Origin: an uncultured Victivallales bacterium
Lineage (GTDB): Bacteria; Verrucomicrobiota; Lentisphaeria; Oligosphaerales; JAFGRS01
Direction of reading: 5' to 3'
Assembly (NCBI GenBank): GCA_903837355.1
Contig: CAILUI010000009.1
Coordinates: forward strand, 1 to 35,957
DNA length: 35,957 nucleotides
Shown one piece after another: positions 24,699-32,619 of the stretch. Within the stretch, counting starts at the first letter, position 1. The number at the start of each line of letters is the position of its first letter. Under the pieces are notes generated by a model. It worked only from the letters and a program-made list of their open reading frames with translations, was not told where the DNA came from and searched no databases. A program made the position numbers and the translations under genes.

Positions 24699-25607
24699 TC
24701 AGTCCCCGCCCAGGCGGTAGAACGGCGATTTGCCATCTGGGAAGTTCGCCTCGGTGCAACCGATGCACGGCGAACCGGCACCGACGCACCAGTTGATCCC
24801 GATCAGGCCTTTGGCCGGCGCGTTCCAACGCCGCGTCGGACAGTCGGCACGCGTACTCGGACCCCGGCAACCAAGCTCCTCCAGACAGCCCCCGACCCCG
24901 AGCGTGTTGGCCTCCTCGGACTCCCGGTACGGACAGCGCGAGTGCACCGTGGCACTGAAGTACGCCGTCGGCCGGCCCACCGCATCGAGGGCCGGAGCCG
25001 CACCGGTGCTGAGCAGGGTGGCAACCGTGCCAACGATCCAGTCCGGATGCGTCGGGCAGCCGGGAATCTTGATGGTCCGCTTGCTGCCGTAGTAGTCGGC
25101 CAAGCCCTGCGCCCCCGTCGGGTTCGGGCTGCCGGCGGCCATGCCGCCATAGCAAGCGCAGGTCCCCACCCCAAGGACAAAGGCGGCACGCTCCGCGTAG
25201 CGCTCCACCGCCTCCTGGAAGGTCAGCCCCGGCCACAGCCGGCAGTACTTCCCCTGCGCCCCGGTGGGGATGGCACCCTCCACCACCAGCACGTAGCCAC
25301 CCCGCCGATACGTCTTCTCGGCCGCGGCCACCGCGATGTTCCCTGCCCCCGCCGCCAGCGTGGGATGGAAGTTCACGTCGAGCGTGTTGATCAGCAACTC
25401 GTCGATGGTCATGTAAGTGATGCTGTTCAACAGCGAGACGGAGCAGCCAGAGCACGACTGACCCTGCACCCAGAGCACGGGAACACCACCGGCCGCGGTC
25501 TCCAACGCCTGCGCCTCATCCGCGCCCAGCCAGGACGGCAACTGCACCCCCAGCGCCGCCGCCAGCGCCGAGGTCGCCTTCATGAAGTCCCGTCGGTTCA
25601 CGTCCAT
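24699..25607 (-). CDS. [NiFe] hydrogenase small subunit, Tat-exported
   Basis: Electron-transfer subunit, 302 residues. The N-terminus NRRDFMKATSALAAALG is a twin-arginine signal. Cluster ligands are all present: proximal C52, C55, C150, C184; distal H222, C225, C241, C247; medial C256, C274, C281, C284. C274 (in NWCVGAG) occupies the place of the proline that gives standard enzymes a [3Fe-4S] medial cluster, so a [4Fe-4S] cluster as in [NiFeSe] enzymes is expected. G54 sits where oxygen-tolerant enzymes have an extra cysteine, so no tolerance signature is seen. It ends FYRLGGD without the C-terminal membrane helix of cytochrome-b-linked enzymes. The ATG at 25607 follows AAGGAGGT. First gene of its operon. 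Confidence 0.95.
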   Translation of the reverse strand: MDVNRRDFMKATSALAAALGVQLPSWLGADEAQALETAAGGVPVLWVQGQSCSGCSVSLLNSITYMTIDELLINTLDVNFHPTLAAGAGNIAVAAAEKTYRRGGYVLVVEGAIPTGAQGKYCRLWPGLTFQEAVERYAERAAFVLGVGTCACYGGMAAGSPNPTGAQGLADYYGSKRTIKIPGCPTHPDWIVGTVATLLSTGAAPALDAVGRPTAYFSATVHSRCPYRESEEANTLGVGGCLEELGCRGPSTRADCPTRRWNAPAKGLIGINWCVGAGSPCIGCTEANFPDGKSPFYRLGGD

Positions 25608-25689
25608 GTTACTGACCTCCTTGAACGATTACCTGTATCCCCGCCTGCAACCAGACCCCGGACACCGTCAGAAACCCGCGGATAGAATG

Positions 25690-25724
25690 TCACATTGTGA
25701 TATACGCAGTATCACTGCGTGATA
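25690..25724. promoter_or_regulatory. Overlapping inverted repeats upstream of the hydrogenase operon
   Basis: TCACA-T-TGTGA (25690-25700), GTGATA 25697-25702 with TATCAC 25710-25715, and TATCAC 25710-25715 with GTGATA 25719-25724 overlap in an AT-richer stretch about 85-115 bases upstream of the small-subunit ATG. ACGCAGT/ACTGCGT (25704-25710, 25714-25720) forms a further hairpin. Another GTGATA occurs at about 25763. The spacing suggests binding sites for a dimeric regulator, identity unknown. Confidence 0.5.
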
Positions 25725-25742
25725 TTGACTGCGACCCGACCA

Positions 25743-25758
25743 AGCAGGAATGGTGCCA
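25743..25758 (-). promoter_or_regulatory. Possible sigma-54 (-24/-12) promoter for the hydrogenase operon
   Basis: On the minus strand TGGCACCATTCCTGCTT matches the -24 element (TGGCAC) fully and the -12 element partly (cTGCT), with the invariant GG and GC ten bases apart. It lies about 136 bases upstream of the small-subunit start, with the inverted repeats downstream of it in the leader. Sigma-54 control of uptake hydrogenases is known in other bacteria. A chance match in GC-rich DNA remains possible. Confidence 0.4.
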
Positions 25759-25990
25759 CGTGGTGATACATCGCCATGCTTTCCCCCGGAAACCGTGGCG
25801 CGTGGCGCTGCCGGCATGCCTGGCCCACGACAAAGCGCCGCCGGCGCCAGAGAGCGCTGGACCTTCTCACGAATGAGACCGTTCCACTGGTGTTTCGCGG
25901 TTCTGCGAGGACGGCGGCAGCTTCCGCCCCGTCGCGCCAGACCCACGGGCAGGGCTCCCAGGGAGCTGGGGGTACCGGCAGGTTACAGGA
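25759..25990. other. Intergenic region without a supported gene
   Basis: The 383 bases between the small-subunit start and the UroD-like gene's stop hold the regulatory elements listed at 25690-25758. The remaining stretch to 25990 has only short palindromes (for example GCTCC 25964-25968 with GGAGC 25972-25976). Open frames here show no domain, start context or composition supporting a protein. Confidence 0.5.
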
Positions 25991-27244
25991 TCAGTCGCGC
26001 GCCGCCTCTTCCCGCGCCAACTGCACCCAGCGCGCCAGACGTCCGGGCTCGTTGTGGAGAGTGTGGACGTCCTTCATGATGATCTCGGTGGGGCAACCGT
26101 GGCGGGCGGTGAGATCGAGGGTGAGCCGCAGGTCGGCGCGGATGGCGGCTTCGTCAAAACGCGTCGTGCTGATCAGGGTCGGATTGGGCTTGCGCGAAAA
26201 CACGTAGTCGCGGCCCATCGCCTCGGCCATGATCTCCTGGCTGCATAGCGGCGCCACCGAGACGGCGCGCAGGTTCGGCAGGCGGCGCACCACCTCCCAG
26301 CGCGTATGCACCGGCTCGCAACAGCCGTAATAGACCAGGCCGAACTCGCGGGCAATCTCGTGCTGATAGGGGAAGATGAACTCGGCGAACTGCGTCGGGC
26401 TGACGCCGACCGTCTCCTGGCTCTCCAACAGCACCCACTGGTCGCACAGAGCCGCCGGCCCGCCCGGCCGCCAGGCCGGCGACGGCAGGTCCCGCGTGTA
26501 GCCCATGCTCCCCGAACCAATGTAGTCGTTCTCGTGGTTCAGCGACAACAGCCCCTCCGTCTGCAGCCAGCGGGCGAAGGCAAGGTGGTCGTCGCAGAGA
26601 AAGCGCATCAGGCGGTGCAGGCCGGCCGGGTCGTCGTACATGAACAGCATCAAGGGCTCCAGCCCGATCAGGTCGATCGCCGGGTTGGTCATCCCCAAGG
26701 TCCACCAGAAACCGCCCCGGCAACGCACCGGCAGGATGTCGCCCAGCACCGCCGCCACCTGCTCCTGGTAAGCCCGCGTGCCCTCGCGGTTGACGCTGAA
26801 GGCGCGCGGCTTCAGAAGCTGGAAATCGCGCGCGATGTCGGTGATCGGAGCCTCCCAGCTACGGGCGTTGAGAATGCCGCCGTCGTTGACCTCGTGGCTC
26901 GTCTTCTCCGCCCCGTAACCAGAGGTCGAGACGGCCCAGTTGACGTTGAAGAAGGGCTCGATGACGTGATCGTCGCGGAGTTCCTCGAAAACCCAGAGCT
27001 GCTGCCGCAATCCAGCCTCGAGCCCGCGCGCCAGAGGATCCGTGCAGACCAGCGCCGGCGCAAAAGGCGGCCGCGGATCGCGCACGCCGCCCCACTCGGC
27101 CAGAATCATGGGCCGTCGGGGCACACCCGAATGAACGTCGAGCCAGGCAGCCCGACGCTCTGCATTCAGCGGGTCGTGGGCACGCTCCAGAACGCGCTGG
27201 GCGAGGTCGCGGACGAGGGTGCGGTCAGTGCTCTCCAGGGGCAT
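25991..27244 (-). CDS. UroD-like (uroporphyrinogen decarboxylase superfamily) methyltransferase
   Basis: 417 residues. The ATG at 27244 (MPLESTDRTLV) follows AAGGAG by seven bases; the longer frame to 27400 has no such site. The sequence looks like the UroD-fold methyltransferase group of anaerobes and PVC bacteria rather than heme-pathway HemE: a C-terminal YYGCCEPVHTRWEVVRRLPNLRAVSVAPLCSQEIMAEAMG region with metal-binding style His/Cys residues, and no HemE N-terminal substrate motif. Related MtaA/MtbA-type proteins move methyl groups to or from a corrinoid protein. It is transcribed away from the pterin-binding methyltransferase at 27955, a pairing that suggests C1 or O-demethylation metabolism. 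No corrinoid protein gene is in the window. The substrate is unknown. Confidence 0.75.
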   Translation of the reverse strand: MPLESTDRTLVRDLAQRVLERAHDPLNAERRAAWLDVHSGVPRRPMILAEWGGVRDPRPPFAPALVCTDPLARGLEAGLRQQLWVFEELRDDHVIEPFFNVNWAVSTSGYGAEKTSHEVNDGGILNARSWEAPITDIARDFQLLKPRAFSVNREGTRAYQEQVAAVLGDILPVRCRGGFWWTLGMTNPAIDLIGLEPLMLFMYDDPAGLHRLMRFLCDDHLAFARWLQTEGLLSLNHENDYIGSGSMGYTRDLPSPAWRPGGPAALCDQWVLLESQETVGVSPTQFAEFIFPYQHEIAREFGLVYYGCCEPVHTRWEVVRRLPNLRAVSVAPLCSQEIMAEAMGRDYVFSRKPNPTLISTTRFDEAAIRADLRLTLDLTARHGCPTEIIMKDVHTLHNEPGRLARWVQLAREEAARD

Positions 27245-27297
27245 GCGCGGCTCCTTGGTTTGGGTGCGCCGGGCGCTCACAACCGCCCGCAGGCAGT

Positions 27298-27367
27298 AGG
27301 ATACCCTGCGCCAAGCACGACTGCAATGCCGGGACGGCGGCAGGAGGGTGCATGACTGCATTGCCGG
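27298..27367 (-). promoter_or_regulatory. Putative promoter with two 18-bp direct repeats upstream of the UroD-like gene
   Basis: On the minus strand TTGCAG (27321-27326) and TATCCT (27298-27303) are separated by 17 bases, a weak sigma-70 type arrangement giving a leader of about 45 bases. Two direct repeats, 27315-27332 and 27350-27367, match at 16 of 18 positions and are 35 bases apart; the first overlaps the -35 element and the second lies upstream, as for an activator binding direct repeats. Confidence 0.45.
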
Positions 27368-27954
27368 AAGGATGGAACCTGAGGGGGAATGCGCCAGCAC
27401 ACCCTATCACCGCCGATATCCGCAGCCTGGTCAGAATTCACAGCCGCGAGGCGAGCAGACCGTGGAACTCCCCACCAGAACGCCCGAACTCCCGGTCCCT
27501 CCTACCCGTGGCCTCCGCGCCATCCGTGGCCAATCCGGGTTCCTGGAGCGGAGGTAACACGCGAAGGTCCACCACGGATGGAGCGGAAGGCACGGAAGAC
27601 ATGATCGCCATCGTTGTCGTTGTCGTTGTCGTTGTCGCCATCGCTATCGTTGTCGCGGTCGCCATCCCAGTCGGCACCACCTTCAATCCCGATGTCGATA
27701 CCGACAGCCCTCCCGCAGGCGCCATGAACGACATCCTGGCGCTCTTCGCCAACATTCACTATGGGGTTACTCGCAGTCCGCACCACGATTCCCCATCGCG
27801 GGGCGCGTGGTGTATAGTAGCCGGCCACGGCGCTGCGCCGGACGGCAACTCGTGCTGAAAGCGAACCGTAAGCAGTTGATAGGTGGAGTCGCCGGGATCT
27901 GGGAGGGTGTCCCCGCCAGACCCAACGCAAACCCAACGAACCGGGAGTCGTGGC
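27368..27954. other. Intergenic region between divergent methyltransferase genes
   Basis: No gene is supported. It contains a segment near 27510-27600 with repeated CCGTGG/ACGGA words, the hexamer array at 27605-27673, and a possible -10 element TATAGT at 27813-27818 for the downstream gene. An open frame at 27352-27858 is rejected because its centre is a translated repeat. Confidence 0.5.
27605..27673. repeat. Period-6 TCGNNN tandem array
   Basis: TCG recurs every six bases from 27605 through 27661 and again at 27671, with TCC at 27665, mostly as TCGTTG and TCGCCA/TCGCTA units. It translates as poly-Val/Ile on one strand and Asp/Asn/Gly on the other, so open frames crossing it are artefacts. 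Confidence 0.85.
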
Positions 27955-28965
27955 ATGGACTGGAGCACATTCATCGTCGTCGGCGAGAACATCCACTGCA
28001 CGCGCATCGTCAAGCGCGAAGGCGCCCGGACGACGACACTCCCCGACGGCCGGACCGGCGTCGTCTTCGGCAATCAGGCCATGCCGGTTCCCGGCACCTG
28101 GCAGACCCTCTCCCCGGCCTACGCACAAGGCAACATCAAGCACGCCGCGCTGGCCATCTGGCAGATGCGCAACGGCCAGGGCGACGACCGCCTGCTGGGC
28201 GAAAAGTACCTGCTCTGGATGGCCGAACGCCAGATCCGCGGCGGCGCCTTCTTCCTCGATGTCAACGTCGACGAGTACTCCACCGACCCGGTCGAAGCCG
28301 CCGAGGTGATGGCCTTCGTCGTCGACTTCCTCGGCCAGCACGTCAACATACCGCTGAGCATCGACTCCTCGACCCCCAACGTCCTGCGAGTCGGCCTGCA
28401 GCACTGCCGCCGTGACATCACGGCACCCATGCTCAATTCCGTCAGCCTCGAACGCCCCGCGGTGGCCGAGATTGCCGCGGAGTTCAAGGCCAACGTCATC
28501 GTCAACGCCGCCGGCGAATCCGGCATGCCGGCCACCGCCGACGAGCGCCTGGCCAACCTGCGCCGTATCATCGCCATCCTGCGCCAGCTCGGGGTTCCGG
28601 CCGAGAAGATGCACCTGGACCCGCTGGTGCTGCCAATCAGCACCGACGCGGCCAACGGTCAGCACTTCCTCGAAGCCACTCGGCGCGCCCGCGCTGAGTT
28701 CCCCGGCGTGCACCTCAGCGGCGGCCTGAGCAACATCTCCTTCGGCATGCCCAACCGTAAGCTCCTCAACATGGTCTTCGCCATGATCTGCACCGAGGCC
28801 GGCACCGACGGCGGCATCATCGACCCCGTCTCCATGTCCCCCAAAGCACTGTCCGAACAGGACCCCAACTCCGAGCCTTTCAAACTCGCCAAGGCCGTGC
28901 TCACCGGCGAAGACATGTTCGGCATGGAGTACATCACGGCACACCGCGAGGGGAAACTCGAGTAA
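27955..28965 (+). CDS. Methyl-pterin-binding (DHPS-like) methyltransferase
   Basis: 336 residues. The fold is the dihydropteroate-synthase-like TIM barrel of the MetH/AcsE/MtrH pterin-binding group. VVGENIHCTR is the N-terminal strand; FFLDVNVDE, PLSIDSSTPNVLRVGL, NAAGESG, LDPLVLPIST and GGLSNISFGMPNRKLLN are the pterin-pocket motifs. These enzymes move a methyl group between methyl-tetrahydrofolate and a corrinoid protein. The ATG at 27955 follows GGGAG by seven bases; the in-frame ATG at 27883 lacks a site. It diverges from the UroD-like gene, and the two could act at opposite ends of a corrinoid methyl-transfer chain, although the corrinoid protein is not in the window. Confidence 0.85.
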   Translation: MDWSTFIVVGENIHCTRIVKREGARTTTLPDGRTGVVFGNQAMPVPGTWQTLSPAYAQGNIKHAALAIWQMRNGQGDDRLLGEKYLLWMAERQIRGGAFFLDVNVDEYSTDPVEAAEVMAFVVDFLGQHVNIPLSIDSSTPNVLRVGLQHCRRDITAPMLNSVSLERPAVAEIAAEFKANVIVNAAGESGMPATADERLANLRRIIAILRQLGVPAEKMHLDPLVLPISTDAANGQHFLEATRRARAEFPGVHLSGGLSNISFGMPNRKLLNMVFAMICTEAGTDGGIIDPVSMSPKALSEQDPNSEPFKLAKAVLTGEDMFGMEYITAHREGKLE

Positions 28966-29016
28966 CCGTCGGTTGACGGCGCTCGCCAACGGCCGCTGAC
29001 CGGCCATGCTGGGCAC

Positions 29017-29898
29017 ATGCTGCTGCTGCTGACCGCATCGCTGATCTGGGCCTTCTCCTTCGGCCTCATCAAGACGCAGTTAGCAGGGCTCGACCCCTTC
29101 CTGGTCGCCGCCCTGCGACTGGGCCTGGCGCTGCTGCTGTTCCTGCCCTTCCTGCGCCTCGGTGGCCTGTCGGGACGGCTGCGCCTGCAACTGGCGGCCT
29201 GCGGGGCGGTCCAGTATGGCCTGATGTACGTGGCCTACCTCGCCGCCTTCCGCACTCTGAGCGGCAGCGACGTCGCCCTGCTGACCACGCTGACGCCCGT
29301 CTACGTCGCGCTGCTCGCGGACGCCGGCGAACGCCGCTGGCGCGGCCGCCACCTCCTGGCCGCCCTCGTCAGCGTCCTGGCCGGCGCCGCGGTCCTGCTG
29401 GGCAACGCGACGCCCCGCGCGGCCGTGCCCGGCTTCCTGCTCGTGCAGGCCTCGAACCTGACCTTCGCCGCCGGGCAAGTCTGGTACCGGCGCCTGCTCC
29501 CGTCCGGCCACGGCGGCGGCGACCGCCAGGTCTTCGCCCTGCTCTACCTCGGCGGCGTCCTCACCGCACTGGCCGCCATCCTGGCCACCGCCTCCTGGCA
29601 GTCGGCCAGTTGGGCCCTGAGCCCGCGCCAGGGCTGGGTCGTACTCTACCTGGGGCTCCTGCCTTCCGGACTCTGCTTCTTCCTCTGGAACAGCGGCGCC
29701 CGCCGCGTCAATGCCGGCACCCTGGCCGTGCTCAACAACGCCAAGATGCCGCTGGCCGTCGCCGTCTCACTCCTGGTCTTCGAGGCGACCCCCTCGGCAA
29801 CGAAACTGCTCCGCCTCGCCGCGGCCCTGATCCTGATGACCGGGGCGGCCTGGTGGACCACCCGCACGGCGGCGGCACCGCCCGCGTCGACCTGCTAG
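29017..29898 (+). CDS. EamA/DMT-family inner-membrane transporter
   Basis: 293 residues with about ten hydrophobic segments in two EamA halves (about 1-130 and 140-285). LLLTASLIWAFSFGLIK is the first helix and carries the typical small-residue/Trp pattern; ALLTTLTPVYVALLA and LNNAKMPLAVAVSLLVF are the paired second-half helices. Drug/metabolite transporters of this type mostly export amino acids or other small metabolites; the substrate is not readable. The start at 29017 is the first ATG of the frame and gives the helix directly; the ribosome binding site is poor. It lies 51 bases after the methyltransferase and may be co-transcribed. Confidence 0.85.
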   Translation: MLLLLTASLIWAFSFGLIKTQLAGLDPFLVAALRLGLALLLFLPFLRLGGLSGRLRLQLAACGAVQYGLMYVAYLAAFRTLSGSDVALLTTLTPVYVALLADAGERRWRGRHLLAALVSVLAGAAVLLGNATPRAAVPGFLLVQASNLTFAAGQVWYRRLLPSGHGGGDRQVFALLYLGGVLTALAAILATASWQSASWALSPRQGWVVLYLGLLPSGLCFFLWNSGARRVNAGTLAVLNNAKMPLAVAVSLLVFEATPSATKLLRLAAALILMTGAAWWTTRTAAAPPASTC

Positions 29899-29929
29899 AG
29901 GCCGCAAACCGACACGTACAATCACAGGG

Positions 29930-32614
29930 ATGCCCACGATGCTGCCAACCCCTTCCTGCACTGCCCTCCTCGCCCTGGCCGCCATCAGCCTGGCCGCCGC
30001 GGAACCGCTGACCGTCCTCGACTTCAGCGGCGACACGCACGGCTGGAGCGGTAACCGCCAGGTACGCAGCGTACAGGCCACGCCCGAGGGCCTGGCCTAC
30101 GAGTGCACCGACGCCGAAGATCCCTGGCTCGAAGGCCCCCCGGCCGAACGCCTGCCCGTGGGCACGCCACTGCGGCTGCTCATCCGCCTGAAGGCCGAAG
30201 GCGGCGACCCCAGCGGTCAGGTTTTCTATGGCACCGCGTTCAGCGCTGAACAGAACGTGAGCTTCGGGATCACCAACGACGGCCAGTGGCATGACTACAC
30301 CCTCGTCCTGCCGCCGCTGCCCAAGGGCTGCCGGCTGCGCCTCGATCCCGGCAACGGCGGCGGCCGCGGTGTCCTCGCCAGTTTCCGGGCCGTACTCCTG
30401 GCGCCCCTGACCGAAATCACCTTCGCACCGCCACCACCACTGCCCGCGGCCCTGCCCTATGCGGTCGTCTCCGGCGACCTGACCCTCCGCCACAGCGGGG
30501 CGCTCTGGAATGGCTTCAGCCTCGAGGTGGCCGGCACTCCCATGGCCGCCGGCACCGGCGAGGCCCGCATCGGCTACCGCGCGGCCGCCGCGGCCGCCTT
30601 CCTGCCCATCGGCCCCCACGACTCCAGCGCCCGTCTGGAAATGGGCATCCTCGAGATCCTGGCACGGGTGCGAGACGCCGATGGGGTCGCCTGGACCCTG
30701 ACCCAGCGCTTCGAGCCCCTGACCGACGCCAGCACCGGCAGCATCCGCGTCACCACCCGCCTCGCGGTCGAGCGCGACCGCGAACTCTTCCATGTGCCCT
30801 GGCTCACCCTCTTCCCCGGCCTCGGCACTTTCGGCGAACGCAAGACCCAGGCCGTGCTCCCCGGCATCGAGTACCTCGACGATGAACCCAGCAGCAGCGA
30901 GGCCGATGTCCGCGGCCGGGGCGCTGTCCGCCGCCTGGTCAGCGACGTCAAGCTCTGCTTCCCGATGATGGCACTCTGCCAGGGCGGGCGCTACCTGGCC
31001 GTGTCCTGGAGTCGAGCCGACCATCCCGCCGCGGTGTTCGATTCGCCCGATCGCACCTTCCGTTCCGGCGCACACCTGCTGGCGCTCTGGTCCCCCGGGG
31101 TCGGCCCCAGCCGCGAGGAAAACACCTTCGCGCCGCATGACAGCTTCACCCTGCCGGCGGCCACGCCCCTGGAGTTCGCCTTCACTCTCTCCGGCGGCAG
31201 CGGCGACACCATCGTCCCGGCCGTACAGCACTGGCTGCGCCTGCAGCCCCTGCCACCGCCCCCCGAGTTCGTCGGCGGCCTGCCCGCAGCGAAGCGCCTC
31301 CTGGCCCAGGGCTGGGTCGACTCGGCCGCGTACCAGGACGGCCGCTGGCGCCATGCCGTCTGGGGCAAGAGCTTCGGGCCGCAACCCGCCACTGACGCCG
31401 TGGCCTTCATGCAGTCGCTGGTCGGCCAGACCGGCGACGAGGCCCTCGACGAACGCCTGCGTCAGGCCTCCGCAAAGGGGCTCAGCGCGGCGGACAGCGA
31501 CTGGAGTGCTGCCGTCTCCCATGTCCCCCTGACGCCGCTCGCCGCCCTGGTCTTCGGCGACATCCAGACCCTGCTCGGCAAGCGCGCCGCGGAGGCCCGC
31601 CAACGCCTGGCGAGCTTCCCGGCGGACGGCATCGTTCGCTACCACCGGCGCGACGATGCTCCGGACTACGCCAGCACGCACGTCACCAACCATGCCAACG
31701 GCCTCGCCGCCATCACCCTCACCAGCCTGGTCGAGGTCGCCTGCTGGACCGGCGATGCAGCCATCACCCGCACCGTCCTGGCCCTCCTCGATCGGCAGAC
31801 CGAACTCTACGCCAAGGGCGTGCCGCGCGGCGCTCAGACCTGGGAAATGCCGCTCCATACGCCCGATATCCTGGCATCCGGACGGCTCGTCCACATCTAC
31901 GTCCTCGCCTACCTCATCGCCGGCGAACCGCGCTACCTCGAGCAGGCCCGCTACTGGGCCTGGACCGGCGTCCCCTTCATCTACCTCGACCCGCCCGTCG
32001 CTGCCCCGGTCGGCCTCTACGCCACCACCGCCGTCCTCGGTGCCACCAACTGGCAAGCGCCCTACTGGATCGGCCAGCCCGTCCAGTGGTGCGGCCTGGT
32101 CTACCGCTCCGCCCTGCTCGAACTGGCACGCGTCGATGCCGATAACGCTGCCACCTGGACCCGCCTGGCCACCGGCATCACGCGCTCGGGGCTGCAGATG
32201 ACCTTCCCGCCCGCAGACGCCGAGCGCCGTGGCCTGCTTCCCGATTTCTACCACTTGCGCGAACAGCGCAGCGACGGCCCCGCCATCAACCCGGGCACCG
32301 TGCAGGCCGGCCTCCCCGACGCCTATGGCCAGACACCGCTGCTCGACCTCGTCAGCGTCGGGCCGCGGCGGACCCGTGTCCTCGCCCCAGGCCGCATCAC
32401 GCCCAGCCCGCAAGCCCTGCCGGCAGGCCGACTCCAGGTCGCCATCGAGCCCTGGCCAACCGGCGCCTACGACATCCATGTGGCCGCCGTGCCCGCGGCC
32501 CCGACCCAGGTCACCTGGAGCGGTACCGGCACCCCGACCCCACGCTACAACGCCGAACTCGGCTGCCTGACCGTGCGCGTCAGCGGCCGCGGCGAACTCA
32601 TGGTGCAGGAGTGA
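29930..32614 (+). CDS. Large secreted protein of unknown function, possible alpha/alpha-toroid C-terminal half
   Basis: 894 residues. A signal peptide (CTALLALAAISLAAAEP) is clear. The start may be 29930 or, better spaced from AGGGA, the ATG at 29939. Residues about 25-165 look like a beta-sandwich (VLDFSGDTHGWSGN ... ASFRAVLLAPL), 170-430 are beta-rich, and 440-800 are helical with evenly spaced segments, including NHANGLAAITLTSLVEVACWTGD and WEMPLHTPDILASGRLVHIYVLAYLIAGEP, recalling six-hairpin glycosidases and polysaccharide lyases. I do not recognise a named family and see no assured catalytic pair. The next gene begins six bases after its stop and is also a secreted polysaccharide-type protein, so a joint role in glycan breakdown or binding is inferred. 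Confidence 0.7.
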   Translation: MPTMLPTPSCTALLALAAISLAAAEPLTVLDFSGDTHGWSGNRQVRSVQATPEGLAYECTDAEDPWLEGPPAERLPVGTPLRLLIRLKAEGGDPSGQVFYGTAFSAEQNVSFGITNDGQWHDYTLVLPPLPKGCRLRLDPGNGGGRGVLASFRAVLLAPLTEITFAPPPPLPAALPYAVVSGDLTLRHSGALWNGFSLEVAGTPMAAGTGEARIGYRAAAAAAFLPIGPHDSSARLEMGILEILARVRDADGVAWTLTQRFEPLTDASTGSIRVTTRLAVERDRELFHVPWLTLFPGLGTFGERKTQAVLPGIEYLDDEPSSSEADVRGRGAVRRLVSDVKLCFPMMALCQGGRYLAVSWSRADHPAAVFDSPDRTFRSGAHLLALWSPGVGPSREENTFAPHDSFTLPAATPLEFAFTLSGGSGDTIVPAVQHWLRLQPLPPPPEFVGGLPAAKRLLAQGWVDSAAYQDGRWRHAVWGKSFGPQPATDAVAFMQSLVGQTGDEALDERLRQASAKGLSAADSDWSAAVSHVPLTPLAALVFGDIQTLLGKRAAEARQRLASFPADGIVRYHRRDDAPDYASTHVTNHANGLAAITLTSLVEVACWTGDAAITRTVLALLDRQTELYAKGVPRGAQTWEMPLHTPDILASGRLVHIYVLAYLIAGEPRYLEQARYWAWTGVPFIYLDPPVAAPVGLYATTAVLGATNWQAPYWIGQPVQWCGLVYRSALLELARVDADNAATWTRLATGITRSGLQMTFPPADAERRGLLPDFYHLREQRSDGPAINPGTVQAGLPDAYGQTPLLDLVSVGPRRTRVLAPGRITPSPQALPAGRLQVAIEPWPTGAYDIHVAAVPAAPTQVTWSGTGTPTPRYNAELGCLTVRVSGRGELMVQE

Positions 32615-32619
32615 CCCCG

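Noticed and set aside
25440..25460. Oxygen-tolerant hydrogenase signature at the proximal cluster
   Set aside because: The motif is CSGC, with Gly where tolerant enzymes have the additional cysteine.
27352..27858. 168-codon plus-strand frame with a poly-valine centre
   Set aside because: The hydrophobic stretch is just the translated TCGNNN array, there is no ribosome binding site, and the flanking residues show no pattern.
27502..29016. 504-codon minus-strand frame over the pterin-binding methyltransferase gene
   Set aside because: It is the shadow of the methyltransferase extended through the hexamer array (read as an Asp/Asn/Gly run).
29732..32479. 915-codon open frame on the minus strand, opposite the secreted protein gene
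   Set aside because: It is antisense to a frame with a signal peptide and coherent segments, its product is Gly/Ala/Arg/Asp-rich with no motif, and long antisense frames are expected in GC-rich genes with G/C third positions. The same applies to 2393-3988, 13108-14373, 16800-18257, 21140-23005, 26306-27355 and 34108-35367.
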